DNA from: Azospirillum humicireducens
GTDB lineage: Bacteria; Pseudomonadota; Alphaproteobacteria; Azospirillales; Azospirillaceae
Length of the DNA: 64,000 bases
Reading direction: 5' to 3'
NCBI RefSeq assembly: GCF_001639105.2
Contig: NZ_CP028907.1
Location: 389,092-453,091, forward strand
Position numbers and translations under genes: made by a program. This document shows positions 35,952 through 46,164 of this stretch, piece by piece; the stretch's first letter is position 1, and each line of letters begins with the position of its first letter. The notes beneath the pieces are model-generated. The model made no database searches and was not told where the DNA came from. It saw nothing but the letters and a program-made list of their open reading frames with translations.

Positions 35952-37442
35952 TTACAGGAAGAACACCAGCGTGGTCAGGCCCAGCAGCGGCACCAGGATG
36001 CCGACGGACCAGGCCATATAGCCGAAGAAGCTGGGCATGGCGACGCCGCGTTCTTCGGCGATGGCCTTGACCATGAAGTTGGGGGCGTTGCCGATGTAGC
36101 TGTTGGCGCCCATGAACACCGCGCCGGCGGAAATCGCCGTCAGTGTCAACGAGAGGTCGGTCATCAGGACCTTCGCGTCGCCGCCGGCGGTGTTGAAGAA
36201 GATCAGGTAGGTCGGCGCGTTGTCGAGGAAGCTGGACAGGATGCCGGTGGCCCAGAAATAGGCGGCCGGGTTCGGCTTCCCACCCTCGTTCACCGCCGAG
36301 ATGATGGCACCCAGCGCGCCGTCGGTGCCGGCCTTCAGGATGGCGATGGCCGGAATGATGGTCAGGAAGATCGCGGCGAACAGCTTCGCCACCTCAAGGA
36401 TCGGACCCCAGCTGAAACCGTTCAGGCGGCGGCTCTGCTTGCTGGTCAGGGCCAGCGACAGGCCGGTGATGCCCAGCAGCAGCAGGTTCGACACGATGGT
36501 CTCCAACTGCACCGTCACATGGTACAGCGTAATGCCGATCCCCGGATGCCAGACGCCGCTGAGCAGCACGGCCCCGACGATGGCAAGCAGCAGCAGCAGG
36601 TTGACCGAGCCCTCGATGCGGATCGGTTCCCGCTCGTGCACGCCCTCGATCAGCGGGTGCTTGCCGGGGTCGCGGGTGTGGAGATAGAGGTCGAGGACGA
36701 AGTAGATCGCCAGAAGCATTGCCGACAGGAAGACCATCGGCCCGAACAGGTGGATCGTCGGCCAGAAGAAATCGACGCCCTTCAGGAAGCCCAGAAACAG
36801 CGGGGGGTCGCCCAGCGGGGTCAGCGATCCGCCGACATTGGACACCAGGAAGATGAAGAACACCACGGTGTGGACCTTGTGGCGCCGGTGTTCGTTCGCG
36901 CGCAGAAGTGGCCGGATCAGCAGCATCGAGGCGCCGGTCGTGCCCATCAGGCTGGCCAGAATGGTGCCGAGCGCCAACCCGACCGTGTTGGCCAGCGGGG
37001 TTCCCACCAGCGATCCCGCCAGCCGCACGCCGCCCGCCACCGTGAACAGCGCGGTCAGCAGCACGATGAAGGGAATGTACTCCAGCAGGACCGTGTGCAG
37101 CAGCTCGTAGGTCGCCAACTCCAGCCCGAAGGTCGCAGCGAAGGGCACCAGGAAGGCGAGCGCCCATATGGCCGAGATCTTGCCGAAATGATGGTGCCAG
37201 ACCATCGGCGCCAGCAGCGGGAACAAGGCGATCGACAGCAGGATGCCGGCAAAGGGAACCACCCAGACGGCGCTGAGCAGCCGGCCGTCCAGATGCGGCA
37301 CCCCGCCATGGGCGACGTCCGCCGCCACCTCCGCCGCCAGGGCGCCATGCGTGCCCAGCAACAGCCCGCCGACGGCGAGCGCCGCAGCGAAGAGGGCCGG
37401 GAACAGGGACGGGCTGCGGCGGGGTGTGGGGAAATTGATCAT
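35952..37442 (-). CDS. NhaD-like Na+/H+ antiporter of the ion transporter superfamily
   Basis: This 496-residue protein has a signal-like first helix and about twelve membrane segments. Features of the NhaD/citrate-carrier group are GTILASLMGTTGASMLLIRP, the FFIFLVSNVGGSLTPLGDPPLFLGFLKG loop (seen as SNVGGSLTPLGDPPL) and ILSSFLDNAPTYLIFFN, the second conserved DNAPT region. It probably exchanges Na+ for H+, though uptake of a dicarboxylate cannot be excluded. It is monocistronic and convergent with the RND operon. Confidence 0.8.
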   Translation of the reverse strand: MINFPTPRRSPSLFPALFAAALAVGGLLLGTHGALAAEVAADVAHGGVPHLDGRLLSAVWVVPFAGILLSIALFPLLAPMVWHHHFGKISAIWALAFLVPFAATFGLELATYELLHTVLLEYIPFIVLLTALFTVAGGVRLAGSLVGTPLANTVGLALGTILASLMGTTGASMLLIRPLLRANEHRRHKVHTVVFFIFLVSNVGGSLTPLGDPPLFLGFLKGVDFFWPTIHLFGPMVFLSAMLLAIYFVLDLYLHTRDPGKHPLIEGVHEREPIRIEGSVNLLLLLAIVGAVLLSGVWHPGIGITLYHVTVQLETIVSNLLLLGITGLSLALTSKQSRRLNGFSWGPILEVAKLFAAIFLTIIPAIAILKAGTDGALGAIISAVNEGGKPNPAAYFWATGILSSFLDNAPTYLIFFNTAGGDAKVLMTDLSLTLTAISAGAVFMGANSYIGNAPNFMVKAIAEERGVAMPSFFGYMAWSVGILVPLLGLTTLVFFL

Positions 37443-37566
37443 TGGTCCGGATGGTAGGCTGACGAAAGGAACGGGAGTATGCGGATTGGAGCAGCGTTAG
37501 CCAAGCCGGAAGGGACGTTGAGCCAACGAACTTTCGTAGGCGGGGGCGGGAGTCGGGCGGACGCCG

Positions 37567-37974
37567 TCATCGGCAGGCCCCCATCTCAACCGGTTGGTCC
37601 CGTACGCCTGTCCAGTCCGACAGCAGCCTGCATTCGGACCCGGTGCACAGCCGATGGTCGCCGGTGAAGCCGGAGGCCGCCAGCGCGACGCTCTCCTGCG
37701 GCGGCAGGTCGGGCGTCCATGCAAGCCAGCCGTCGGAGGTCAGCCGGGCGTCCGGTCCCGGCTCCATGCCGGCGCCGGTGCCGCGGATGCGGGCCTCCGT
37801 TGGCCGCAGCCGGCCGGAGTCCATCGACCAATGCTCGCGCCATTCGGTCTTCTCGATGGAATGGGTCCAGGACAGGGTGAAATCCGTCCCCGGCAGCGAC
37901 GCGAGAAGCGCGCCGCCGAGGGCGAACAGGCAGAGACCGGCCACGTCACAAGACGGGCGCGGCGGCCGGAACAT
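37567..37974 (-). CDS. DUF1850 protein of the TAXI-TRAP operon
   Basis: This 135-residue protein has one N-terminal hydrophobic segment and then the DUF1850 pattern FTLSWTHSIEKTEWREHW and TGDHRLCTGSECRLLSDW. DUF1850 genes are repeatedly found next to fused TAXI-type TRAP permeases; their function is unknown. The start at 37974 lies inside the last 29 bases of the permease gene, so expression is probably coupled. It is the last gene of the operon. Confidence 0.78.
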   Translation of the reverse strand: MFRPPRPSCDVAGLCLFALGGALLASLPGTDFTLSWTHSIEKTEWREHWSMDSGRLRPTEARIRGTGAGMEPGPDARLTSDGWLAWTPDLPPQESVALAASGFTGDHRLCTGSECRLLSDWTGVRDQPVEMGACR

Positions 37975-40042
37975 TCCGGCGGCGGCGGTGCTGCCAGAAC
38001 AGGAACAGGCCGGTCAGGACAAAGGCGACCTCGTCGGTGATGGGCAACGCCACCACGAACAGGAAGGCCGTAATGGCGGCATAGAGGCGGGCGATCAGCG
38101 GCAACGGCGTCCAGAAGAAGCCGATGGTGGCCGCTCCCCAGAGGGCGATGGCGACACAGGCCTTGAAGAACACATAGGCCACGGCAAGCCAGCTTCCGGT
38201 CTGCATCACCAGTGCCGGATCATAGACAGCCATGAAAGGCACGACATAGCCGGCCATTGCAACCCGCGTCGCGATCCACCCGATGTCCATATGGTCGGCC
38301 TTGCAGATCGACGAGGCCGCCAGTGCCGCCAGGGCCACCGGTGGGGTCAGGTCGGCCATGATGCCAAAGTAAAAGACGAACATGTGGCTGACGATCAGCG
38401 GGACGCCCATGCTCAGCAGGGCGGGTGCGGCGATGGAGGCGGTGATGATGTAGTTCGCCGTCGTCGGCAGGCCGGTGCCCAGCACGATGCAGGCGATCAT
38501 CGTCAGCACCAGCGCCGCCAGCAGGTTGCCGCCCGACCAGTCGACGATGGTGGAGGCGAAGCTGGAAGCCAGCCCCGTCAACGTCATCATGCCGATCAGC
38601 ACGCCGACCAGCGCGCAGGCGACACCGACACCGACGGCGTTCTTGGCGCCGTCGGCGATGCTGTTCACCACCAGCACCAGGGTCTGCCGCCCACCCTTGA
38701 ACAGCAGGCAGGGAACGATCAGCAGGGCGACGATGGCGAAGGCGAGATGCTCGGTCCGGAACCCCAGCTTCCACAGCCCGGCGGCGACCAGCCCGACGGC
38801 AACCCAGAAGGCGATGCGCAGCGCCATCGGCCCGATGGTGCCGACAATGGTGGTGCCCAGGATCAGCGCCGCCGTCGCCGCGATGCCGATCACGCCGGCG
38901 AACAGCGGAGTGAAGCCGGAGAACAGCAGATAGACCAGGGCAGCCAGCGGCAGGATCAGGTACCAGCCCTCCACCATGGCGCGCAGCGCGCTCGGGCACT
39001 GGTCCTTCGGCAGGCCGACGAGGTTGTGCCTGCCCGCCTCCAGATGAACCATCCAGAAGGCGCTGCCGAAATAGAGGATCGCCGGAATCGCGGCGGCGAT
39101 GGCCACCTCGCTGTAGGGCACGCCGATGGTCTCGGCCATGATGAAGGCGGCGGCCCCCATCACCGGCGGCATCAGCTGTCCGCCCATGCTGGCGGTGGCT
39201 TCCACCGCACCGGCGAAGGCCGGGCGATAGCCGAAGCGCATCATCAGCGGGATGGTGAACTGGCCGGTCGTCAACACGTTGGCGACGCCGGATCCGTTGA
39301 TGGTGCCCATCAGCCCCGACGAGATCACCGCCACCTTGGCCGGCCCGCCCTTGGCATGGCCGACGAGGCCGAGCGACACGTCGTTGAACAGCTTGATCAT
39401 GCCCGCGCGTTCCAGAAAGGCGCCGAACAGGATGAACAGGAAGATGTAGCTGGCCGACACGAAGGTCGGCGTGCCGTAGATGCCCTCCGTCGATAAATAC
39501 AGATTGTCGATCACCTGATCGATGTCGTAGCCGCGGTGGGCAAGCCCGAAGGGCAGATGGCGCCCGAACAGAGCGTAGGGAATGAAGACGCCGCACATGA
39601 TCGGCAGGGCCATTCCCATGATCCGCCGCGCCCCTTCGAACACAAGAGCCACCGCGACGGTGCCGACGATCAGGTCGGCGGTGCTGGGATCGCCCGCCCG
39701 CTGGATCAGGTCGACCTCGAACACATAGTGATAGAGGCCGATGCCGAAGGCGGTCAGTCCCAGCAGCCAGTCGTACCAGGGCACCCGCCTGCGCACCGAC
39801 GTCTGGCGGAAGCCGAACAGGGTGAAGGTCATCAGCAGAAGGAAGCCGACATGGACCGCCCGCACCACCATGGTCGACACCGGGTTGAAGGCGGCGGTCC
39901 AGATCTGGAAGGCGGAGAAGGCGACGGCGATGGCGAAAACGGCCCGTCCGTCGAACCCCTCGAATGCGGCAACCGTGGCGGGATTTTCCCGGTCGATGGC
40001 TTGGCGAATCTCGGAGTCCGCCTGCGTGTTGTTTGCGCTCAC
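37946..40042 (-). CDS. TRAP transporter fused permease (DctQM), TAXI type
   Basis: This 698-residue membrane protein joins a small DctQ-like N-terminal part to a DctM-like part. Fused-permease features include FGAFLERAGMIKLFNDVSLGLVGHAKGGPAKVAVISSGLMGTINGSG (visible as GGPAKVAVISSGLMG), VEATASMGGQLMPPVMGAAAF and PPVALAALAASS. It takes ligand from the TAXI binding protein encoded 25 bases upstream. It begins with GTG (MSANNTQAD); the substrate is unknown, though glutamate and related acids are known for the type. Confidence 0.9.
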   Translation of the reverse strand: MSANNTQADSEIRQAIDRENPATVAAFEGFDGRAVFAIAVAFSAFQIWTAAFNPVSTMVVRAVHVGFLLLMTFTLFGFRQTSVRRRVPWYDWLLGLTAFGIGLYHYVFEVDLIQRAGDPSTADLIVGTVAVALVFEGARRIMGMALPIMCGVFIPYALFGRHLPFGLAHRGYDIDQVIDNLYLSTEGIYGTPTFVSASYIFLFILFGAFLERAGMIKLFNDVSLGLVGHAKGGPAKVAVISSGLMGTINGSGVANVLTTGQFTIPLMMRFGYRPAFAGAVEATASMGGQLMPPVMGAAAFIMAETIGVPYSEVAIAAAIPAILYFGSAFWMVHLEAGRHNLVGLPKDQCPSALRAMVEGWYLILPLAALVYLLFSGFTPLFAGVIGIAATAALILGTTIVGTIGPMALRIAFWVAVGLVAAGLWKLGFRTEHLAFAIVALLIVPCLLFKGGRQTLVLVVNSIADGAKNAVGVGVACALVGVLIGMMTLTGLASSFASTIVDWSGGNLLAALVLTMIACIVLGTGLPTTANYIITASIAAPALLSMGVPLIVSHMFVFYFGIMADLTPPVALAALAASSICKADHMDIGWIATRVAMAGYVVPFMAVYDPALVMQTGSWLAVAYVFFKACVAIALWGAATIGFFWTPLPLIARLYAAITAFLFVVALPITDEVAFVLTGLFLFWQHRRRRNVPAAAPVL

Positions 40043-40067
40043 TGCGTCGTCTCCGCCGGGCCGCCGC

Positions 40068-41042
40068 TTACATCAGGCCCTTTTCCCTGAAATACTTGAT
40101 TGCGCCGGGATGCAGCGGCACGGGGGACTGGGTGGCGGTCTTGTCGAGCTTGATCTGCTTGGCGGCGACATGGGCGGCGGCCAGCGCGTCAAGATTCTCG
40201 AACAGGGTCTTGGTCATGGCATAGGCGGCGTCGTCCGACACGCCGGAGTGGCTGACCAGCAGGTTGCGGACCGCGGCGGTCGGTACCGGCTCGTTCTGGC
40301 CCGGATAGGTGCCGGCGGGAATCGTCTCGGTGATGTAGGCGGCGTCGCCGACCTTCTGAACCAGATCGGCCGGAATGCTGACGATGGTCACCTCCTGCGA
40401 GGCCGACAGATCCTTGATCGCCGCCACGCCGAGACCGGCGGAGATCAGTGTCGCGTCCAGCTGGCGGTTCTTGATCAGGTCAACCGATTCGCCGAAGGGC
40501 AGGTACTCGGTCTTGGCGAAATCCTTGTAGGCGAGCCCGGCGGCGCCGAAGATGGCGCGCGCGTTCAGCTCCGTCCCCGACTTCGGCGCGCCGACCGACA
40601 CGCGCTTGCCCTTCAGGTCGGCCAGGGTCTTGATGCCCGAGTCCTTGGCAGCGACGACCTGGATGTAGTTGGGATAGATGGCGGCGATGGTCCGCAGCTT
40701 CTCCAGCTTCTGCTTGAAGCCGACCTCCTCGTTGCCCTTCCAGGCATCGCTCAGCGAATCGCCCAACGTGAAGCCGATCTCGCCACGGCCGGCCTGCAGC
40801 AGGTTCAGGTTCTCCACCGACGCCTTGGTCGCCTGCGCGGTCACCTTGGCCCCCGGCAGCGCCTTGCCGTACACGTTCGACAGCGCCACGCCCAACGGGT
40901 AATAGACGCCGCTGGTGCCGCCGGTCAGCACGGTGATGAAGGTCTCCGCCTTGGCCGGCAAGGCGGCCAGTCCAAGGCTGACGCCAAGGCCGGCGGCCGT
41001 GCACAGAGCCAGAAGGTGACGCTTCACGGATGGGCGATTCAT
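40068..41042 (-). CDS. TAXI-family TRAP solute-binding protein
   Basis: This 324-residue periplasmic protein has a signal peptide ending LPAKA-ET and the TAXI pattern ITVLTGGTSGVYYPLGVALSNVYGK (seen as TGGTSGVYYPLG), then LKGKRVSVGAPKSGTELNAR. It would deliver substrate to the fused permease. ATG 41042 is supported by the signal peptide; a longer frame to 41246 adds unrelated residues. The gene is divergent from coxS across a 346-base gap. Confidence 0.9.
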   Translation of the reverse strand: MNRPSVKRHLLALCTAAGLGVSLGLAALPAKAETFITVLTGGTSGVYYPLGVALSNVYGKALPGAKVTAQATKASVENLNLLQAGRGEIGFTLGDSLSDAWKGNEEVGFKQKLEKLRTIAAIYPNYIQVVAAKDSGIKTLADLKGKRVSVGAPKSGTELNARAIFGAAGLAYKDFAKTEYLPFGESVDLIKNRQLDATLISAGLGVAAIKDLSASQEVTIVSIPADLVQKVGDAAYITETIPAGTYPGQNEPVPTAAVRNLLVSHSGVSDDAAYAMTKTLFENLDALAAAHVAAKQIKLDKTATQSPVPLHPGAIKYFREKGLM

Positions 41043-41388
41043 AGCGGCTCTCCCTGTTATCGTTGCTGCACCCGGATCGTTGCCGGGCAGATTCATTTGC
41101 ATGCCCATATGCCACGGGCAGCCCCAACCCACTGTAACGCGCCATAAAATTGCGCGCCAGTACGTACAATCCGATACAATGACGGTCCGCATGCCATTCT
41201 TTCGGCCAAGATATGCAGAGGCTCCTTGACCTCGACGGGCAGACACCCCCTATCCTTGTGGCGGAAGACCGCCGGCCGAAGCGGAAACCACCTTCCTTTC
41301 GGCTCAAGGCGTGTCACGCGACAGCACCAAGTCCCAACTGCACGCCAAACGACTGCAAGCCAGACTTCAGCCAGCGGGAGGAAATCCG
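41043..41388. other. Divergent promoter region TAXI-TRAP / cox operon
   Basis: No gene is supported in these 346 bases. It has an AT-richer section around 41144-41180 with GTACGTAC and two copies of TACAAT, a candidate -10 for the cox direction, but no convincing -35 partner. The cox ribosome site GGGAGGAA is at its end. I saw no FNR or sigma54 pattern. Confidence 0.45.
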
Positions 41389-41889
<501 letters not shown>

Positions 41890-41952
41890 GGGCTGAAGCC
41901 CAAAAATCAGATATTTCCGCATCTTACGCGTTCCTGTGGGAGGAAACACGAG

Positions 41953-44343
41953 ATGGCGAACCCCAATGGCATCGGCGCCTCGGTGCGCCGGCGCGAAGAC
42001 CAGCGCTTTCTGACCGGCCGCGGCAACTACACCGACGATTTCAAGCGCCCGAACATGACCCATGCGGTCCATGTGCGCTCCCCCTACGCCCATGCCCGCA
42101 TCCTGGGCATCGACTTCACGGATGCAGCGGCGATGCCCGGCGTGGTCGCCGTGCTGACCGGGGCCGACATGGAGGCCGACAAGGTCGGCAGCCTGCCCTG
42201 TGGCTGGCAGATCCATTCCAAGGACGGCTCGCCGATGAAGGAGCCGCCGCACTATCCGCTGGCGCGCGACCGCGTGCGCTATGTCGGCGACGCGGTGGCG
42301 GTGGTGATCGCCGAGACCCGCGAGCAGGCCCGCGACGCCGCCGAGATGGTGGTGGTCGATTATGAGGAGTTGCCGGCGGTGGGGTCCTCCACCCGTGCCA
42401 TCGCGGGCGGCGCCCCGCTGGTCCATGACGATGCGCCGGAGAATGTCTGCTACGACTGGCATCTCGGCGACGAGGCGGCGGTGGACGCAGCCTTCGCAAC
42501 CGCGGCGCATGTCGCGAAGATCGATCTGGTGAACCAGAGATTGGTGCCGAACGCGATGGAACCGCGGGCGGCGATGGGCGAGTACGACCAGTCCAACGGC
42601 GAGTATACGCTGACCACCACCAGCCAGAACCCGCACGTCACCCGCCTGCTGATGGGCGCCTTCGTGCTGGGCATTCCCGAACACAAGCTGCGGGTGGTGG
42701 CGCCCGACGTCGGCGGCGGCTTCGGGTCGAAGATCTTCCATTACGGCGAGGAGGCCGTCGTCACCTGGGCGGCGCGCAAGGTCGGCCGTCCGGTGAAATG
42801 GACCGCCGACCGGTCGGAGAGCTTCCTGACCGACGCCCATGGCCGCGACCATGTCAGCCATGCCGAACTGGCGATGGATGCCGACGGCAATTTCCTGGCG
42901 CTGCGCGTCTCGACGCTGGCCAATCTCGGCGCCTATCTGTCGACCTTCGCGCCGTCGATCCCGACCTATCTCTACGCCACCCTGCTGGCCGGCCAGTACA
43001 AGACCCCGGCGATCTATGCCGAGGTGAAGGCGGTCTTCACCAACACCTCCCCCGTCGATGCCTATCGCGGCGCCGGCCGGCCGGAGGCCTGCTATCTGAT
43101 CGAGCGGCTGGTCGATGTTGCCGCCGGCGTGATGGGCATGGACAAGACCGAAATCCGCCGCCGCAACTTCATTCCGAAGGAGGCGATGCCCTACCAGACA
43201 CCGGTGGCATTGCAGTACGACACCGGCGACTTCGCCAAGAACCTGGACATCGCCCTGCCGCTTGTCGACTATCCCGGCTTCCAGCAACGCCGCGCCGAAT
43301 CGAAGGCGCGCGGCAAGCTGCGCGGCATCGGATTCGCGACCTACATCGAAGCCTGCGGCATCGCGCCCAGCAATGTCGCCGGTGCGCTCGGCGCTCGCGC
43401 AGGACTTTATGAATGCGCGGAAGTCCGTTTCCATCCAACGGGTTCGGTGACGGTCTTCACTGGCGCTCACAGCCATGGTCAGGGCCATGAGACCACGTTC
43501 GCCCAGATCGTGGCGGACCGCTTCGGCATCCCGATCGAGAATGTCGAAATCGTCCACGGCGACACCAACAAGATCCCCTTCGGCATGGGCACCTACGGGT
43601 CGCGCTCGCTGGCGGTCGGCGGCTCGGCCCTGGTGAAGGCGATGGACAAGGTGGAGCGCAAGGCGAAGAAGATCGCCGCCCACATGCTGGAGGCCGCCGA
43701 GACCGACATCGAGGTGAAGGAGGGCCGCTTCACCGTCGCCGGCACCGACAAGAGCCTGGGAATCGGCGACATCGCCCTGCAAGCCTACGTCCCGCACAAT
43801 TTCCCGCTCGACGAACTGGAGCCGGGGCTGGACGAGCAGGCCTTCTACGATCCGAAGAACTTCACCTACCCCAACGGCTGCCATGTCTGCGAGCTGGAAA
43901 TCGACCCGGACACCGGCGTCACCACCATCGTCAACTTCGCCGCGGTGGACGATTTCGGCAACGTCATCAACCCGCTGATCGTCGAGGGGCAGGTGCATGG
44001 CGGTCTGGTCCAGGGCATCGGACAGGCACTGTACGAGAACTGCGTCTATGACGAGGAATCCGGGCAGCTCGTCACCGGCTCCTACATGGACTATTGCATG
44101 CCGCGGGCCGACGATGTCCCATCCTTCACCGTGCGCTATCACGAGGACCAGCCCTGCACCCACAACCCGCTGGGCGTGAAGGGCTGCGGCGAGGCCGGAA
44201 CCATCGGCGCCGCTGCCGCGGTGATGAATGCGGTGGTGGACGCGCTGTCGGACTATGGCGTCACCCACATGGACATGCCGGCGACGCCGGAGAAGGTCTG
44301 GCGGACGATCCGCGACGCTGCACCTGCCATGGCGGCGGAATAA
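41953..44343 (+). CDS. coxL: Form II CO dehydrogenase-like molybdenum large subunit
   Basis: This 796-residue catalytic subunit binds molybdopterin cytosine dinucleotide. The active-site loop reads AYRGAGR (370-376), the form II signature, not the AYRCSFR of true form I CO dehydrogenase, and the catalytic glutamate E747 is in GVKGCGEAGTIG. Whether form II enzymes oxidise CO in vivo is still debated, so the substrate may be CO or another small carbonyl/heterocycle. A GGGAGGAAA site precedes the ATG. Subunits S and M flank it in one operon. Confidence 0.9.
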   Translation: MANPNGIGASVRRREDQRFLTGRGNYTDDFKRPNMTHAVHVRSPYAHARILGIDFTDAAAMPGVVAVLTGADMEADKVGSLPCGWQIHSKDGSPMKEPPHYPLARDRVRYVGDAVAVVIAETREQARDAAEMVVVDYEELPAVGSSTRAIAGGAPLVHDDAPENVCYDWHLGDEAAVDAAFATAAHVAKIDLVNQRLVPNAMEPRAAMGEYDQSNGEYTLTTTSQNPHVTRLLMGAFVLGIPEHKLRVVAPDVGGGFGSKIFHYGEEAVVTWAARKVGRPVKWTADRSESFLTDAHGRDHVSHAELAMDADGNFLALRVSTLANLGAYLSTFAPSIPTYLYATLLAGQYKTPAIYAEVKAVFTNTSPVDAYRGAGRPEACYLIERLVDVAAGVMGMDKTEIRRRNFIPKEAMPYQTPVALQYDTGDFAKNLDIALPLVDYPGFQQRRAESKARGKLRGIGFATYIEACGIAPSNVAGALGARAGLYECAEVRFHPTGSVTVFTGAHSHGQGHETTFAQIVADRFGIPIENVEIVHGDTNKIPFGMGTYGSRSLAVGGSALVKAMDKVERKAKKIAAHMLEAAETDIEVKEGRFTVAGTDKSLGIGDIALQAYVPHNFPLDELEPGLDEQAFYDPKNFTYPNGCHVCELEIDPDTGVTTIVNFAAVDDFGNVINPLIVEGQVHGGLVQGIGQALYENCVYDEESGQLVTGSYMDYCMPRADDVPSFTVRYHEDQPCTHNPLGVKGCGEAGTIGAAAAVMNAVVDALSDYGVTHMDMPATPEKVWRTIRDAAPAMAAE

Positions 44344-44371
44344 GACGGCCGAAGAAGAAGGAGGCTAGAGA

Positions 44372-45163
44372 ATGTACGCGTTCACGTACCAACGGCCGAC
44401 ATCGCTTGCCGACGCGGCGTCCGCCATCCAGGCGGAAGAGGCCAAGCTGCTGGGCGGTGGCCAGACCTTGCTGCCGACGCTGAAGCAGCGGCTTGCCCGA
44501 CCGACCGACCTGATCGACCTCGGCGCCATCCCGGAGTTGAAGGGCATCCGTGAAGTGGAGGGCGGCTTGGAGATCGGCGCCTTCACCCGCCATGCGGAGG
44601 TGGCCCATTCCGACCTCGTCAAGCGTGTGATCCCGGCGCTGGCCAGCCTTGCCGAGGGTATCGGCGACCGGCAGGTCCGCAACATGGGCACGATGGGCGG
44701 CTCCATCGCCAACGCCGATCCGTCGGCCGACTATCCGTCGGCGGTGGTGGCACTCAAGGCCACGGTGACGACCGACCGCCGGACCATCGCCGGCGACGAT
44801 TTCTTCACCGGCATGTTCGAAACCGCGCTGGAGCCAGGCGAGATCGTAAAGTCGGTCCGCTACTCCCGTCCCGACAAGGCGGCCTACGCCAAGTTCCGCA
44901 ACCCGGCCAGCCGCTATGCCATCGTCGGCGTCTTCGTCGCCAAGTTCGGCGCGGAGGTGCGGGTGGCGGTGACCGGCGCCGCCGGCTCCGTTTTCCGCGC
45001 CGAGGCGTTCGAGACAGCGCTTGCCGCCGACTTCCGCGCCGAGGCGTTGAACGGCCTTTCGGTGGAGACCGACGGCTTGAACGCCGACATCCACGCCAGC
45101 GCCGATTACCGCGCCCATCTCGTCACCGTCATGGCGAAGCGGGCAGTCGAAGCGGCGGGGTGA
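44372..45163 (+). CDS. coxM: Form II CO dehydrogenase-like FAD subunit
   Basis: This 263-residue flavoprotein carries the two CoxM FAD motifs, LLGGGQTLLPTLKQR near residue 30 and MGTMGGSIANADPSADYP near residue 110. It receives electrons from the Fe-S subunit and passes them to the quinone pool or another acceptor. An AAGGAGG site precedes the ATG. A strong hairpin separates it from the accessory genes that follow. Confidence 0.92.
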   Translation: MYAFTYQRPTSLADAASAIQAEEAKLLGGGQTLLPTLKQRLARPTDLIDLGAIPELKGIREVEGGLEIGAFTRHAEVAHSDLVKRVIPALASLAEGIGDRQVRNMGTMGGSIANADPSADYPSAVVALKATVTTDRRTIAGDDFFTGMFETALEPGEIVKSVRYSRPDKAAYAKFRNPASRYAIVGVFVAKFGAEVRVAVTGAAGSVFRAEAFETALAADFRAEALNGLSVETDGLNADIHASADYRAHLVTVMAKRAVEAAG

Positions 45164-45170
45164 TGTCGCT

Positions 45171-45205
45171 CCCTCTCGCTCTTCTGTCCCAGGAGAGCGA
45201 GAGGG
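45171..45205 (+). terminator. Fifteen-base-pair hairpin between coxM and coxD
   Basis: CCCTCTCGCTC (45171-45181) pairs with GAGCGAGAGGG (45195-45205), extended inward by four more pairs around a GTCCC loop, and is followed by CATTTGTTGTCAATTTTT. It is an attenuator-like or partial terminator that would lower expression of the accessory genes relative to the enzyme subunits. It also shares the CCCTCTC theme with 5180 and 20254. Confidence 0.6.
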
Positions 45206-45233
45206 CATTTGTTGTCAATTTTTAAGGCCTTCG

Positions 45234-46157
45234 ATGATCACAGCCATTCCCGCCTCTGTCGACGACACGCTGGCGCTCCTCACCCGCGGGCATTACGTCG
45301 CGGACCGCTCCCTGGCGACGGCACTGTTCCTGGCGCTGAAGCTGAAGCGCCCGCTGTTCCTGGAGGGCGAGGCCGGCGTCGGCAAGACGGAGATCGCCAA
45401 GGTCCTGTCGGCGACGCTCGGGCGCAAGCTGCTGCGGCTGCAATGCTATGAGGGGTTGGACGCCTCCTCCGCCGTCTATGAGTGGAACTATGCCCGCCAG
45501 ATGATGGAAATCCGGTTGGCCGAAGCGTCGGGCGCGCAGGATCGCGACTCACTGACCGCCGACCTGTTTTCCGAGCGCTTCCTGGTCAAGCGCCCGCTGC
45601 TGCAGGCGCTGGAGCCGGATCTCGCCGGGCCGCCGGTGCTGCTGATCGATGAGTTGGACCGCACCGACGAACCGTTCGAAGCCTATCTGCTTGAGATTCT
45701 GTCCGACTATCAGGTCTCGATCCCGGAGTTCGGCACCGTCCACGCGCCGGAACCTCCCATCGTCATCCTGACCTCCAACCGCACGCGCGAGATCCACGAC
45801 GCCCTGAAGCGGCGCTGCTTCTACCATTGGGTCGATTATCCCAGTGCCGTGCGGGAGCGGGAGATCCTGTCGGTCAAGGCGCCGCAGGCCGATGCGCGGC
45901 TGGCGGCCCAGGTGGTGGGCTTCGTCCAGACCCTGCGCGGCCTGGACCTCTACAAGGCGCCGGGCGTGGCGGAGACGCTGGACTGGGCGCAGGCCCTCGT
46001 CGAGCTGAACCAGTTGGAACTTGAGCCCTCCGTCATCAACGACACGCTGGGCACGCTGCTGAAATACCAGGACGACATCGCCCGCATCCAGGGCAGCGAG
46101 GCGGCGCGCATCCTGACCCAGGTCAAGACCGAGCTGGCCGCAACCACCGCCCGCTGA
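45234..46157 (+). CDS. coxD: CoxD-like MoxR AAA+ ATPase
   Basis: This 307-residue ATPase is thought to help insert sulfur and copper or otherwise activate the CoxL site. A Walker A is visible in EGEAGVGKTEIAK, a Walker B in VLLIDELDRTDEPFEAYLLE and sensor 1 in VILTSNRTREIHD. It is followed after seven bases by its vWA partner, the same layout as norQ-norD earlier. CoxD homologs are membrane-associated in Afipia/Oligotropha. Confidence 0.88.
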   Translation: MITAIPASVDDTLALLTRGHYVADRSLATALFLALKLKRPLFLEGEAGVGKTEIAKVLSATLGRKLLRLQCYEGLDASSAVYEWNYARQMMEIRLAEASGAQDRDSLTADLFSERFLVKRPLLQALEPDLAGPPVLLIDELDRTDEPFEAYLLEILSDYQVSIPEFGTVHAPEPPIVILTSNRTREIHDALKRRCFYHWVDYPSAVREREILSVKAPQADARLAAQVVGFVQTLRGLDLYKAPGVAETLDWAQALVELNQLELEPSVINDTLGTLLKYQDDIARIQGSEAARILTQVKTELAATTAR

Positions 46158-46164
46158 GGCCGCC

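Noticed and set aside
37643..39496. 617-codon plus-strand frame antisense to the TAXI-type permease
   Set aside because: It is Gln/His/Arg-rich low-complexity sequence opposite a clear membrane protein.
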